Part shown: piece after piece, positions 24,152 to 48,167 of the stretch
Numbering within the stretch: the first letter of the stretch is position 1
Layout: each line of letters begins with the position of its first letter
Origin: Sinotaia quadrata
Taxonomy: Eukaryota; Mollusca; Gastropoda; Architaenioglossa; Viviparidae
Assembly: GCA_028829895.1 (NCBI GenBank)
Contig: CM054180.1
Location: forward strand, 111,336,635-111,400,634
Length of the DNA stretch: 64,000 bases
Direction: 5' to 3'
Position numbers and translations under genes: made by a program
Notes under the pieces: generated by a model
What the model was told of the DNA's origin: nothing
Seen by the model: only the letters and a program-made list of their open reading frames with translations
Database searches by the model: none

Positions 24152-25058
24152 ATGAACTGTAAATTCATAAAACATTTTGAAAATTGTGTTAGAACCAAAC
24201 GAAGTACTTTTTTTTAAATTTGAAGATAATTCGCATTCTTTCTAAACGCATAAATTGATGCTTGGACTTTTAGCAAATAAAATCCCCCCCCCCTCTTCCC
24301 AAGTATTATATTAATAGACAAAGCACATTATGAAAGTATATTATGAAACATAGAGCAGTTCATAGTTAATTATCGCGATTAATTCAGTATAAAATCCGAT
24401 AAAATATAAGGTATAATTATGGAACTCTTTTGCCTTGCGGATACGCCACTACTACCAAATAGTGTGCGAAATGGCTGGGCATGGATTGTGCCTTGCCCGG
24501 TGTGTAAGGTAATACGTCTCTATTGACACGCACAATATATTGGGAATAAAACACAATACAAATATGCTTATCAGAGTTATAATAAGGGATAGTTTTAGAG
24601 ATAGGGGTAGGTTATGGTTAGTAATGCAAATAGGAATAGGGTTAGGGTGTTACTTGAGTGGGTTTTTTTTAATATTTCTTTGCATTTTAGCTGAAAAGGT
24701 AACTGTCATAAATTGTCAACAACTTAAAATAGTCCCCAGCTAAGAAAATATGGACGAACCGTTTTCATTTTAATTCCTGCATACAAAATTGATTTCACAA
24801 ATAAATAATTATGCAACTTTTTTCCACTTATTTCACACGAAACTAATAAACATGGGAAAAAATTAAATACATATTTAAAGACATTTGTATGGTATGATCG
24901 TTCATAAATGTTCGTTAGTTATCTTTGACAGTGGTTAAGCATACAAACCACGCAAATACAGAATAAATTGCATATCAAGTATATTATAATTCCATGTACT
25001 AAGTTCCCTTTATATTAGATCAACATTAAAAAATAAAACCCGCCAAAGCCGATAGTAG

Positions 25059-25246
25059 ATCAAGCCAAATCTTTCCTTTAAATTTCCGAGTGATATTTAT
25101 ATAACTGTTAATATTTGGTTCAACAGATTAGTTACTTACGTCAATGGATGCAATCAAACCAAATCTTTCCTTTAAATTTCCGAGTGATATTTATATAACT
25201 GTTAATATTTGGTTCAACAGATTAGTTACTTACGTCAATGGATGCA
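25059..25246. repeat. 94-bp tandem duplication over a splice donor
   Basis: Two nearly identical 94-bp units (25059-25152 and 25153-25246). On the minus strand each contains CATTGAC followed by GTAAGTAAC, a strong 5' splice site. It lies about 1 kb upstream of the RING/B-box exon at 24151 and in the position where the paralogues have a noncoding first exon. Confidence 0.75.
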
Positions 25247-25320
25247 ATCCACGGATGCGGGAAAGGAGTATGTTCAGTATATTACAGACTTGGATCAGCC
25301 AGATTCCTCACAAGTCTCAC
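25235..25320 (-). other. Probable noncoding first exon of the 24.2-kb locus
   Basis: On the minus strand, moderately GC-rich sequence leads into CATTGAC with the donor GTAAGT directly after, and the next acceptor is the one before ATG 24151. The 94-bp duplication supplies two donor choices: exon end at 25234, or one unit further at 25140. The start of transcription is not visible, so the upstream limit is a guess. Confidence 0.35.
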
Positions 25321-25329
25321 AACATAGGT

Positions 25330-27050
25330 GTCAGTTTCACAACGTCATGTGATTACCAACGTGTAGCCCATTCCGTGTGGTAAACATCCTGTTAAATTTT
25401 TGTAACGTGGCATGTACAGAGAGTCGGACAATGTCTGAAATGTACTAGCCTTGTCACGATCTTTAAATATTAACTCACTCCTAACTTTCACATACACGAA
25501 ATGCAAATAGTATACAAAATTATAGTGTGATTGGCGAAGTGAAAGTATTACGCTGTTGTGAAGAAGGAAAGTGTGATTTTAATGATGGGAAGAACGACCG
25601 AACCGATCACTTAATGATATTACTCATCGAGGTGGTATTTCTGCTGTGGATTAATGATGACGTCAACAAACGACAAAGGGCTATTGCAGTTAGAAACGAA
25701 ATGAGATTTAAAAGTTTATGACTATCAAAAAATCTACACACTGCTTTAGAATACCAACATAGCAGCTGGAGAACATTTTTTATTTTCATTCGCCCGAGGA
25801 GGAGTATCTTTTATTTTTGTCTATAGGCAGTAATTTTATGAATGTGGGTCACCAATCATGCAAACGGGTTCCGCGTAGACAAGTTCAAGGTTGCTGTCTT
25901 GTTTATTTAATGTTTTTAACGTGTTCAGAGAGAACTCAATCGCTCTTCACGTCCTGTTTTCACAATCAGGCTCCTGCATGGAAAATGGCTTACACCATGA
26001 CTGGGTTGTTTAGTACGTGACATGTTTTCTATGCATGGAAAATAGCTTGCGGTAATATTGGATTGTTTAGAGATGCGTTTTGCATGCATGGCTGGAGACT
26101 GATTTGCTTTAGGTATGCAGTGTTTTGAATATAAACAAAGGGAGAAAAAAGAAGAAAAAAATGGAGCTAATTGTCATAATGATCGATTTTGTTGGGATAT
26201 TCGTATTCGACCAAGAGACAGAAGACGTTTTAATGTGGCACACGTCATAATGCATGTCGTTAAAATACATTAACGTGGGCTGGTTCCATACCATTAACTT
26301 CTTTCCTGCTGATTTTTAAAAATAATATTTAGTTTCCTCCCCATTGATATTTTTAAAATGTTTTTAATCATAAACTGTGGTTATACAGAAATAAAATGAA
26401 ATAATAAAATATCCCTTTTCCGAAAACTTGTAAAAGAAATATTAATAAAGTAAACTAAATGTACGTATTTTTGAAAATGGTCCTATCTTTCATACTTTCT
26501 GTTAAATTTGAATGCAGTCTTCTGCGCGGACACGGAAAATGTATGGTGATATGAATTACTATTTGAAACAGAATAGTTATCTCCTCCTGCGATACAGGTA
26601 GTGTAGCTATTATAATTAAGGTGTGTTTGTAGTGCGTGTGTGTGTAGTTAGCTCGTGCAGGTGTATAGGTATGTACTTAGATGTTTGCATGTTTGTGTGC
26701 TTTGTGAGTTTAGAGTTACCTTGGTACATATTTTAGAGAGGAAAATATATACCTAACAATACGCCAAAAGTAACATCACATAAAGCGTGTTTGTAGTATG
26801 TTTATAATTATGTGCAGATCTTTCTTAACTTGTACAAAAGAAACAATTTTCGTGTAAAACCCACGATGGAAATTAATTTTATCTGCGTAAAATAGCTTTT
26901 TCACAGGATCACTTCCAGTTGAACCGATATTAATTTGCAAGATTAAAACACAATGAATAAAGTGTATATAATGTTTTTCTGTAAGTCCCAATGAAACGAC
27001 GCATTTGATTTATTGCTTGTCATAAAGTTATCGTTCGTTGACTTTTTTCT
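25330..27050. other. Stretch without a recognisable gene
   Basis: Only short unsupported ORFs are present. No repeat longer than a few units was noticed. Confidence 0.5.
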
Positions 27051-27055
27051 ATCAT

Positions 27056-27355
27056 CCTTACCATATTTAATATATAGAGGGCGCATTAACACTGACTACT
27101 CAGGTTCTTACCATATTTAATATATAGAGGGCGCATTAACACTCACTACTCACGTTCTTACCATAATTAATATATAGAGGGCGCATTAACACTCACTACT
27201 CACGTTCCTACCATAATTAATATATAGAGGGCGCATTAACACTCACTACTCACGTTCCTACCATAATTAATATATAGAGGGCGCATTAACACTCACTACT
27301 CACGTTCTTACCATATTTAAGATATATAGAAGGCGCATTAACACTCACTACTCAC
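27056..27355. repeat. 50-bp tandem repeat, six units
   Basis: Six units of about 50 bp read TTACCATATTTAATATATAG, then AGGGCGCATTAACACTCACTACTCACGTTC. Units 2 to 5 differ by one or two bases; the last has a small insertion. It is followed at 27356-27475 by a degenerate array of about 15 bp with the core GACTGGGAATGTTG. Confidence 0.9.
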
Positions 27356-27655
27356 TTGGACTGGGAACGATGAACTGGGAATGTTGGATTGGGAATCTTT
27401 GACTGGCGGTTACTGGTTAGGAATGTTAGACTGGGAACATTGGAATGGAAATGATTGACTGGAAATGTTGCTGTCACATATTTCAGTATTGCCATTGTAC
27501 AGAGTTGTACAATAGTCCATGGCTTAAGACTAATTTAAGGCTGACCAAAGGCTGAGATATTGATATGACGTACACAAGCATTAATGGAGAGCGTACGAAA
27601 GACGTATGGAAAGCCCATACAGAGTTGTTCAACATGCTTGATCGATCGACAGACA

Positions 27656-27722
27656 GAGAAATATACAGATAGATAGACAGACAGATAGACAGAGAGACAG
27701 ATAGATAGATAGATAGATAGAT
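27656..27722. repeat. GATA/GACA microsatellite
   Basis: Interspersed ATAGATAG and ACAGACAG runs. No gene nearby. Confidence 0.8.
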
Positions 27723-29382
27723 CAGTGTTTAGATCTTATCGTTTGTTGATTTCTTCTAATTATCTACAAGTTGGCCTTAATAGAAACGCTATTTAGGACT
27801 AAATATTTCATATTTACTGTATTTTATTTGAAGAATGTACTAACTGGTTTTAGCTTCGTCACACATTTCGGTGGGGGGGGGCTTTGTTGATTCTCCTGCG
27901 CTGTGTTCTCAGTGTGTAATAAATTTGTTTTCAGTTTTATCAGATGTAGATTTAAACATTTATCTGATGTTTAACAACTGTATAATTAATTGCCTTCTGA
28001 GCGTGAGTGCAAATAACTATTATACTAGTAAGTACATTTTAAAACTGAAGAACTTTCTTTCGGTGGTGGGTGTGAATAAAAAGTAAATTTAAGATACATT
28101 TTAAATAATGGGATAGTGTTTATCATATGCTTCTAATCAGCTGGATTTTAACGAAGTTCATTAAGGTCGATATTGTTGATTTTCAAAATTTTAAATGAAT
28201 GCATTAGTAAACTGGTTTACTTCCATTAGTAATCATTCACGGAAACGGTGTGTGAAATGGTACAGTTAACTAAGCTCTTTTACAACAACACAGTAGTGAA
28301 TTTCTCAGGAGGTATTAACGATTTAAGGCAGCCTGTGATAGAATGTCTTGTGAACAAAGTCATAGTCTGTTAAAAATTGTGAACAAACATGTCATTCGAA
28401 AGAAATTTAAACGTCACCACATTCTGTAAGGAATTTTATGTTGTTGTTTTTTCTATCAGTGTCAACTATTGTGAGTTAAGCTTATTTAGAGGAAAACACT
28501 AATCTCATTATTATAAAGTTTCTCTTAATAAAGTCAGTAGCTCATTTCTAACTGATGACATCTAGAAATACGATGACACCATGTCCTAGTAATAAATATA
28601 CGATACGTCTCTATGGTAACAAAGCCTTGAATAAAGCGGTAACATTCACATGAAGTAGACTATAGGCATTGTTCGACAAAATTATTTTTCCTTTCTTTCT
28701 TCCTTCCCAAAATATAAAGCTCTTGCCATCCTTGTACTGCAGTGCAGTGAAACTTTTTATCGAATTTTATAAATGAATCTCTACTAAATTCATCTTAACA
28801 TTCTGAAGTTTTCAAATACTTGTACTACAGCTAAATTATAAATGAAATTACAAAACTGATAATACGTGTACTAAGATTAACGCAACTTAGTTATTTTGAG
28901 CTGACAACATTCATTATATATATAATTTATAGTTACGTAATCACATATTCATTCAAACATTTAGAAACAAAGATACACTTTAAAGGGAATTAAATATAAA
29001 AAAATGACATTTCTGTAAACGACCTTACAAGTGCGTTTAATAAAACGAACGAATGTCTGCTTGCCTAAGTTAGGGGTGGGGTCGGATTGTGGATTTCGTG
29101 CAGGGATTGAGGGAAGGAGCTATGCAATTTTCCTACCTATTGTCCTGAATACTTTTTGTTGGCGCAGTAGTTTCACCGCAGTCATGTGAAGCTTTGCCGT
29201 CGATGCACTGGTTCCCCCCCCCCCGACCCCCCCAAACACACAGTCGTCTTTCGCATTGCACCCAGTTTTTAATCCACAGTGACCACCAAACCGACCTGCC
29301 GGAATCTATCACTTCATGCCAGCTAACTGTTGTACTGGAGGATTTGTTCGTGGGGCTATCGTTGTCCTTTGCATTTTCATTA

Positions 29383-29700
29383 TAATGGCCCAATCCTAAA
29401 GATATTAATTTAATGTCTGTAATAGATCTCCCTGTGGTTCAGATTTAATGGTTCAATCCTAAAGATATTAATTTAATGTCTGTAATAGATCTCCGTGTGG
29501 TTCAGATATAATGGTTCAATCCTAAAGATATTAATTTAATACCTATAACAGATCTCGCTGTGGTTAAGAATCTAATGATTCAATCCAAAGGATATTAATT
29601 TAATGTCTGTAATAAATCTCTCTGTGGTTCAGTATTTAATGGTTCAATCCTAAAGATATTAATTTAATGTCTGTAATAGATCTCGCTGTGGTTAAGTGTC
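29383..29700. repeat. 62-bp tandem repeat, five units
   Basis: Five units of about 62 bp contain CAATCCTAAAGATATTAATT, then TAATGTCTGTAATAGATCTC and a GTGGTT ending. Unit-to-unit divergence is a few percent. It is noncoding. Confidence 0.9.
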
Positions 29701-29939
29701 TAAGTTTCGTGCATTCTTTGAAGCATGCGTGCAATCATTCTTTCCGTGGTGGGCGGGTGAGTGGTTTGAGAATACCTTTAATGTTAAGAGGTAGGAAAAT
29801 AAAATGTTAAGTCAGGATCTAGGCAACATTTCATCTCTCGTTTCCTAAAAGGTTGCAGCATTGATTAAGTATTATAGGTTTTTCCTGATTTCTGTGGATT
29901 TTGTTTAAGTCGCTGCTTTATCTTGGTCTATGTTGTTCC

Positions 29940-30950
29940 ATTTACTTCTCACCTACCTGAGTATGCGTAAAGGTTTCCGTCTTAGGACGTTCTTTCCTTT
30001 GGTGGTGCTCAGGCAGGCCCCGGCTCCTCTCGCTTGACTCTGGGAGTCGGAAGAAGGTTGTCGTCGTTTTCGCCCCGTCTAAGTACATTTTTTGTTTGTT
30101 TTTTAATAATTTTTCTGTGGTGCTGTTGATTGTTGTGCTTCGTTGCGTGTGGAACATCCGGGTCCTTTCAGTGCCACTCAGCCGGTACCGACAAAATAAA
30201 ACAACACGAAACTTTATATTCCTAAGCCTCTTTTCTTTGGTGTTGACCGTGAAGCCTCTGCAATGCTCTTGTGATTTTATTGAAAAAAGTGTTCATTTCT
30301 CCGTTAAAATTAACTATTTTCGACGAGGTTTGCTGTTTAGGAGGGATGGTCCGTCAGATTTTTGCAGGGCACAGGGAATTTCTCGATGAGTTTGAGACTC
30401 AAATGATACTTTTCATCACGCTGCAGCTATCTGAGAAATTTAGAATAAAGTATAATTTTTCAGTACCTCCTATTTCCTTATTTGGCTCTGTTGATATACT
30501 CCCTCGGCCATCGGGATCCGTAATAGTGGATGTCGTGCGCTTGGCGAGTTATGTTGTAGAGTGTGTTGACTGCGATGAGTAGCCAGTCTATCCAATCTAG
30601 GGGTGGTCGTTGGCTGCAAGGATATCTTTTGAGTTTTTTGCATGTCTGGTGTTATACCTGCCCCTTTCTGACGCAGATGAATTTGGCGGTATTCTCCTTT
30701 TCTTTTTTCTGTGAAGTTGCCTCTTGCTTTGGTGTTTCTTGCCTTTGTAGGGTTCCTGTTTGTTGTGAGTTGGCTTCTGTATGGTGTAGCGTTTGTGTAT
30801 CTATCGTGACGGTCTTGATATTTGCTTCTGTGTGTTGTTCTAGTCCGAAATGCCGCATAGGGCTCATATAGCAAATGAGGACAACAGTCTAGTACTAATT
30901 TATAGCTGCAACACAACACGCCAAAGACAGAATGAAGTGGCACAACCATA
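29940..30950. other. ORF-bearing stretch of unknown origin
   Basis: Less AT-rich than its surroundings, with overlapping ORFs on both strands (plus 30271-30582; minus 30470-30949 and 29942-30157). The minus frames are rich in Gln, Thr, Arg and Lys; the plus frame contains LFGSVDILPRPSGSVIVDVV. I do not recognise a family. It may be a retrotransposon fragment or the 3' remains of a gene. Codon use does not decide the strand. Confidence 0.25.
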
Positions 30951-31786
30951 AATAGAAACCAGTTTGAGAACTATGGAGTTAAATCTCCAGAAGGAGAATG
31001 GATATGCCAACCAGAAGCTGTCACCGAGACAGATTAGAGAGAAGTAAAGAGACTTCGAGATAAGAACAAATAGAGTGGTTCCTGCTTGAAGACCAGACAC
31101 TGTAGTTCTTAATAAGTCTAAGAGAACAGCAGCAATAGTAAAATCATAAAAGCAAAAAGAAAGAGAAAAAAATCGAAAAATACCAGGATCTCAGATTAGA
31201 AATCAGACTTTGGAATGTAAAAGCAGAAGTGATACCTGTAGTGATATGAACCTAGGTGAACATAAAGTCTACTTTGGAAGGCTATCTGAATAAAGTATCT
31301 GGAAACCACAGACTCGCCCCATTATTATAAGCAGCACTCCTCTGAAGTGCCAACATCCTCCGTAAAAACTCGGATCTTCCAGAATCATGGTAAGATTCCG
31401 AGACATTGGTTCATAACCGATAGCCAACAGTAGTCATGATAAAGGGCCCAAGAATATACTTCTTCCTTTCGTAATTTTTCAACTCCTAAGTAATATGTAT
31501 CCACTTTCATCTCAAGGTCACTATAATCGAACTTCATGTTAATGAAATGTAAAGGAAAACAATCATTCGTTTCATTCTCTGACAGTGCGTCTAAAATGCA
31601 ATAATAATTAAGATTAAAATAAATTAAAAATAATACCTAATGTAAGTAAGTACGCATATTCTCATATTCTCTGAACATGTGTTCAGAGGCGCAGTTTTCT
31701 GGATACTATAGATCATTATACTCTCAACCACGCTCTTCACAATGAACCGTAAAACTCTGCGCCCGATGGATAACGTCAGATGTACG

Positions 31787-42363
<10,577 letters not shown>

Positions 42364-42870
42364 TGTGACAGCTGAAAAAAATGTTTTCGCTATTAGTATT
42401 AGGTAGTGCAGTACTAAGTATTGAATTTGTTTCTGTAGTATTAATAGACATGTATGCATGTTACACACTTCAAAAATAAAATTAAAATGACGGCATTAAT
42501 ACTTAAATGGTATTTGCAAATATAATCACAGCGACAAACCACAACCGTATTGATACATTCACATGAGTTAATATGATTCAATACAGGCACGAAAGTTAAA
42601 GTTAGTCACGAATATGCTGATATTTAAATATAAAAGCAGTCCTAGAATAGGCCTACAGAGAACGTTTTACGCAGTATGAAAGGGAGATAATTTAGTGGAA
42701 ACAAATTACAAATTTAATTCCCTTGACACGACCCATTAGCAAACTTTGCGTGTTCCGCTATGTCGACACAACATCAACACAGTTTTTTAAAATCACGATT
42801 CAATGGAACAGACATTCTATTAATTGAAATCAATCAGTATTCAAATGTGCCTTTAAGTATTCGATAGAGC

Positions 42871-43073
42871 CAAGTAGCTACATAGACGTAACATAGACAC
42901 AAGTATCAATCAAAACCGAAAGTAGCTACATAGACGTAACAAATACACAAGTATCAATCAAAACCGAAAGTAGCTACATAGACGTAACAAATACACAAGT
43001 ATCAATCAAAACCGAAAGTAGCTACATAGACGTAACAAATACACAAGTATCAATCAAAACCGAAAGTAGCGAA
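42871..43073. repeat. 48-bp tandem repeat
   Basis: About 4.2 units of 48 bp with the core AGTAGCTACATAGACGTAAC, then AAATACACAAGTATCAATCAAAACCGAA. Units are almost identical, so expansion is recent. It lies within the predicted first intron of the ZU5-type gene. Confidence 0.9.
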
Positions 43074-43166
43074 CCGCTCTGCTTACAAATTTTTCACAAG
43101 TTTTTTTATGTCTGTTCATATTTCGGAGTGTCACATCCCATGATTATAATTGAAAATGTCACTTAC

Positions 43167-43290
43167 CCCAATGTTTAGGAATGAGTGTCTTCTGGCGGAG
43201 AGGAATCAAGATTGAGAAAAACCGTTTCTTGTCTGGAGAGGTGAGCCTAACACTTAGACACGTCAGCAGCAATGGGTCTCAAGTCACGTG
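43167..43290 (-). other. Probable noncoding first exon of the ZU5-type gene
   Basis: On the minus strand, sequence reading CTAAACATTGGG is followed by a strong donor GTAAGTGAC at 43166. The next acceptor is the one 8 bases before ATG 42363. The same layout (noncoding exon, intron of 0.5-1 kb, then ATG a few bases after the acceptor) is found at the other loci. The upstream limit is not known. The intron contains a 48-bp tandem repeat. Confidence 0.45.
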
Positions 43291-43299
43291 TTAGTTCCG

Positions 43300-45866
43300 T
43301 CACCGCCAAGAGGTCAAATGTAAACCAGCTTACCACCCAGCTAACTAAACTAAATCGGTAAAATTGCTTGAATTTAATTTAATGCAGCATATTAAATAAT
43401 TCAACACGTGCAATAATGCAATTGGCGTTGTTATTTCATCTGCTCATCTGGATCTATGGTTAATATGCAGTTATTCAACAAATGTATCAAGTTATGTGAT
43501 TTGATAAAATAGGTTTTCCGTTATTCACAGGTCATCATGTAGGACTGACATACATTCAACCTGCTAGTGCAAGTTATTACATAGTGAGACAACCACATTG
43601 ATGCCTTTTAAACATCATTAGTTCATTGTTTGCTAGTTAACAGATAGACTGCACTGGAGAGTGTGATCAGTATCCCATGGACACTCACATAAGAGCGATA
43701 AGCTACTACGATCACTCCTTCTTAGTTGTAGTAGTTTGTTGTTGGACTAACAGCTAAATGTCGTGTCTGATGAGTTTATGTTTTACATCATGGAGATATT
43801 TGCACGACGTGGTGGTGATCATTGTCGTCTTATTTACCAAAGATTAAAAGGAAATCTTATCGATCGTCATCAAAGAACAAAATAATTTCTGTCAAATCGG
43901 TCATTCATCCAGCGGAACATTGTCTTCTGTTAGCTATTGAAACTGTTTAAAATGATCCAATCAGTAAAGTAGATTTTCAGAATTGTTTTTATGTGTAGAG
44001 CTGTTGTTTCTATGGTTAAAAATGAGAAATAAATAATAAATGAATTTATATCTGATCAAATGCAAGAAACATGTGGAATAATTATAAACCATTTAGTATG
44101 GCGCAGTGGAACATGCCGTTTACTTTGTATGAGAACGTTTGCACAATGCCTTAGTTCAACTTCGATACATTTAATTTGAATCGCAGCTAACCAATGACTA
44201 TATCTATCATTAAAAATGTTTCTTGTCTCTTCCCCATTTCTTTTTATAGCCTATTAGGTGGACATCAGAGTAAGAGAAGCAACAGACACATTTAGACGCA
44301 CACTGTTTTTATTTAAAGAAAGAAAAAATTAATACATTCGCATCAATATCTATAATATTAACGGTTCAGTCTACACAACATATTCATTTATGTTCTTTAT
44401 TTAAAAACAGCAGCAAATATCCAGGTGTACAGCATGTACTGAAAAATAGAAGACAAAGTTTTATTTTTAAATGACAAAGTCAATTCTTTCTGAGTTGGTT
44501 GTTTTGGGATGCAAATTGGAAAATAACTAATGAAAAGTCGGGAGATTAAATTTCAGATCAGTGATTCAGTAAAACAATAAGATTGCTTCGTTTTCTTTTT
44601 GTGTCAAGGTAAAGATACATGATAATTACAATACATACTCTATTTGGAATCACTCTTAAGAGCACGTAACTTATGTAACATTATATTGTTAGGTTAAATC
44701 TGCTGAACCTGGAGCAGGGAAGGAAACGAGTTGAAGAAAAGCACGAAACAGTTTGAGTTAAATATTAGACGACAGTAATAACTGCATTATTCAACTATTA
44801 CAAAAGTCATATATTTATACACACATGCCCATACAAATTTACAATAAATGATAACTGTATGCTCGCGCACCTATATTTGTGTGTCTGTCTGTCTATCCAT
44901 CCATCACTCTGTCGGTACTTCTATTATTCTATCTATCTACCTATCTATCTATAGGTTAACTTCACGATGTTGCTTTCTTAAAATTTAAATGTTACGATAA
45001 AACATTCGCGTCAGTAAGAGCAATACTAATAAGATAACTATTTACACCTTGTAAAATTAGCATAAGTTACTTATGCTACAGGAAAGACAATTACTTAATG
45101 TCACTAAAAATGAGGAAAATATTAATAATTTTTTTTTTCTCCCTCTAAATATTTTCTAACTCTAAACTATGAACGAAACAGCTAAGTTAATTAAAAGAAG
45201 GAAGGGTGAAAATGGCCATTTTGTCAACAACACGAAAACTAAGTCGGAAACACTAGCTTAAGTTCGTGCCGGAGAATAGGAAAACAATAATTAACTTCCT
45301 GGCTGACCAGGAACCCACGCCCATAAATCTGTGTCAGTGTAGAGTATACGGCTCCAGAACTTATAAATAATGACTGATACATTATGTTGTAAAATGCTTA
45401 AATGTATCTAGAAGTAGTATTGCATGGATAAATTGAATAGCTGACTGACTAACCAACATGTGAGATGAAACCCATACACCAATAAACTTGAATTTGTACC
45501 CTGACATTGAGGCTTTCTCCTGTCTATGGTTTCGAAAGAGTGGTTGCTGTCGTTGTTATACGTTGTGTCGTCTGTGCCGTCTACACTTCACCCCTACCCG
45601 TATGCAAGCACACATGCAAACATGTCGGCAATACGTAACCTACACGCAGAATTAAATTCGAGCCAAACAATCATCTTGGTATACTGTGTGCGATTTGTAA
45701 TTCTCTTTATGCAAGTCCTGCGTGGCGTCGACAGCCACCATCCCTCCCCTCACGTCGAGAAGGGAGGGGTGGTGGTGGCGACACTTAAATACATTTAAGT
45801 TTATTTGAATTCCTTAAATGTGCACATACTTGACAGTCAATCATTTAGCAGTACTTTAAACCCAAA
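43300..45866. other. Intergenic stretch between array genes
   Basis: No gene supported. It should hold the promoter of the ZU5-type gene near its right-to-left start at about 43.2-43.4 kb, but I see no clear TATA box. A hairpin-capable GC-rich sequence is at 45735-45775. A few TATC/CATC units occur at 44885-44950. Confidence 0.5.
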
Positions 45867-45871
45867 CACAC

Positions 45872-47551
45872 TGTGACGATCTGTGACAAATTCTGTGTCA
45901 TAGCCTCGTGACCCAATTGCTTGTTTTCAAAATTAAAATTTTGAACGGACCTTTGTTGAAATTCACCCGTGATACATCAGTATCGCTAGCAAGGTCAGAT
46001 TGTTGCATAACTTTAGGCCAGTGTCCAGCACCTTCGAGATCAAACATACCACGTGAACGGTCACGTGATGCGTTCAATGCAGTTTCATAAAAATGATCAT
46101 ACGCGCCAAAATCCCTCACTCACTTCCAGACCGGCAGACACACCAGGCAGCTTTAACATTAGCTCCGTCCCGCCGCCATACCAGAGTCGTAAGAGAGTCG
46201 AAGATGAACCCGCGCTAGAGCAGTAAAATCTACTTTGAAGAGGTAACAATAACACGTCTACTTCTTACAGTATCTATTGCATTTGTTGATTGTATTTTGA
46301 AATTGAATTGATGTATGTATTTTGTGCAGCTTAGCGCTATTTTAGCCAAAGCACGTGTTTCGATGTAAAGGGACAAATCTAAAGGTTATTGTATATAAAT
46401 TATTGTAACTTTTTCTTATCTTTAATTTATATAAAGCTTAAATTCCCTAGTGCCGCCAGTATGTCTGTGCACGTGGCGAATTCTTCTTTGTAATTCAACT
46501 TGTTCTTGCATATAATTTTTCGTGTAAAATTGTAAAGCATTCATGCTTCATTTTGAATTAATCCTTTGTGTGAATTCCAATTTTTAATGCTGTAAATATT
46601 TGGGAATTCATACGTTCGTGTAACGTTATATGTAACACACACGTGAACCACAATGTATATTTAAATATAACCATATTTGAATTGTAAACGACACGATAGT
46701 CAAAGATTCTAAATTCAGAACCTTGAACAAAGAAACATGTGCTTGGGTTTTGCGAATATACACGCAAATAGTTACAGAGCCCAAATCCTTTGTTTCAGCC
46801 GGGTTCTTCTTATGTTATCCCTCTCTACCTTCGTACTTCTTGAGTCGTACACCGACTCGGGTGTCTTCATGACCCATACGTGAACTATGCAGAAGTACCT
46901 CGTGTTAACTACGGTTAACGATCGTCGCAAGTACATTAGCGATGCAGTAATTGAGTGGACATTGACTGTTATGCTATGCGGTACCGACGATGAGCCAAAG
47001 GATGTGGACCAGTTCTAACCAGTTGAACCCCACATGCGACCAAGAGTGTAGTTAAGTATATCTACTAGGGTCCAGAATCAAGTGACTATTTGGCAAGAAA
47101 AGAGAATTCTCGTTAAGACTTTTAACAAGGACGGTAAATGAGAGAACAACGCTGTGTAGAATTAAGACGTCGTGTCGTAATTAATCGTTGCTGTTAATTG
47201 TTAAACATATTAAATCTTATTTCATTTTGTTAAGAACCTCTTTTTGTAGTAAATTGTATGCATATAGACCAAATGGGATTGGATGGGGGCTGTCTGAGCT
47301 AAACGAATGACGTAATGAATGCATATGAGTCTAAGAGAGTTTTTAACGTTTTCCAATCTAGCTAATGTACGCAAATTATCAGTTTCGTAAATCTGTGATC
47401 TAGACTACAAAGATGCATTTTTAATTTAGTCGAATGATGATTTGAGCAACCAGTCTGTTTAGGTTAAACGAAAGGGAATTAATTTAAATAGTAAATTAAA
47501 ATTCTATAATTTCCTAAGCAGGGTCTTTAAATAAATACTGGAAACGTAACA
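45872..47551 (+). repeat. 5' LTR of the retrotransposon
   Basis: Starts TGTGACGATCTG and ends GAAACGTAACA. It is 1680 bp long, unusually large for an LTR. Short ORFs on either strand inside it have no known product. Confidence 0.9.
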
Positions 47552-47553
47552 AG

Positions 47554-47571
47554 TGGTGCCTCGTCATGGGA
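47554..47571 (+). other. Primer-binding site candidate
   Basis: Two bases after the LTR end is TGGTGCCTCGTCATGGGA. The leading TGG pairs with a tRNA 3' CCA. I could not name the tRNA. Confidence 0.55.
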
Positions 47572-48167
47572 TTGATATGTATTAAATTGTAACATTTTTT
47601 ATACATAGGGCGTATCATAAACCTAGAAACGAACGAAGGAACTGAGAATTGCCAATATTCTATTGATTCAGGATTGTTGAAATATTTATCTTGCTTTTGT
47701 TGTGACATGTGCATGTATTCTTTTGCAGAGTAGCGTGCATGTTTAGTTAATGTTGATATATTTAAGCGTAGTTAAATATGTCATGTTAGCTATTGATGAT
47801 TTATTTAGTATTGTGTTACTGGATACTTCATTGTAAGAGGTCGACGTGTTATACCGCCAGCTAGGAGAGTTATCGGTAGTAACAGACTTCGGACTATTAT
47901 ATTTAGGGTGCTAAATATAATGTGTAATGTTGTATGGTTGGAGCCGTGACATTACGAAAGCCTTGGAGACAACAGATTTGTAACCAAGCAGGTGAACGTG
48001 TAACCAACCCTAAATTTATTTCGGAAGGTGTTCTGAATAAATTCAATAATTTTTGTAAGGTCGTAGCCTAAAAGTTATTGCGGGATAAAAGCGGAGTTTT
48101 ATCGCCTACGGTTAGATACACAATCACGAGAGATATTTATTGTAGCCAAACGCGCTAAATAAATAAG

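Noticed and set aside
24590..24660. GGGTTAGGG-like bases that resemble telomere repeats
   Set aside because: Only one or two imperfect units; no array.
27056..27355. Regular repeats that could be taken for a CRISPR array
   Set aside because: Units are contiguous without spacers, and the window is clearly eukaryotic.
29133..29393. Short overlapping ORFs on both strands near a C-rich run
   Set aside because: No family match, no splice context, and low-complexity sequence in the middle.
45898..46119. Identical 73-codon ORFs in both LTRs (also 51925-52146)
   Set aside because: Present only because the LTRs are the same; no homology, and the diverged solo LTR at 58.5 kb does not keep the frame.
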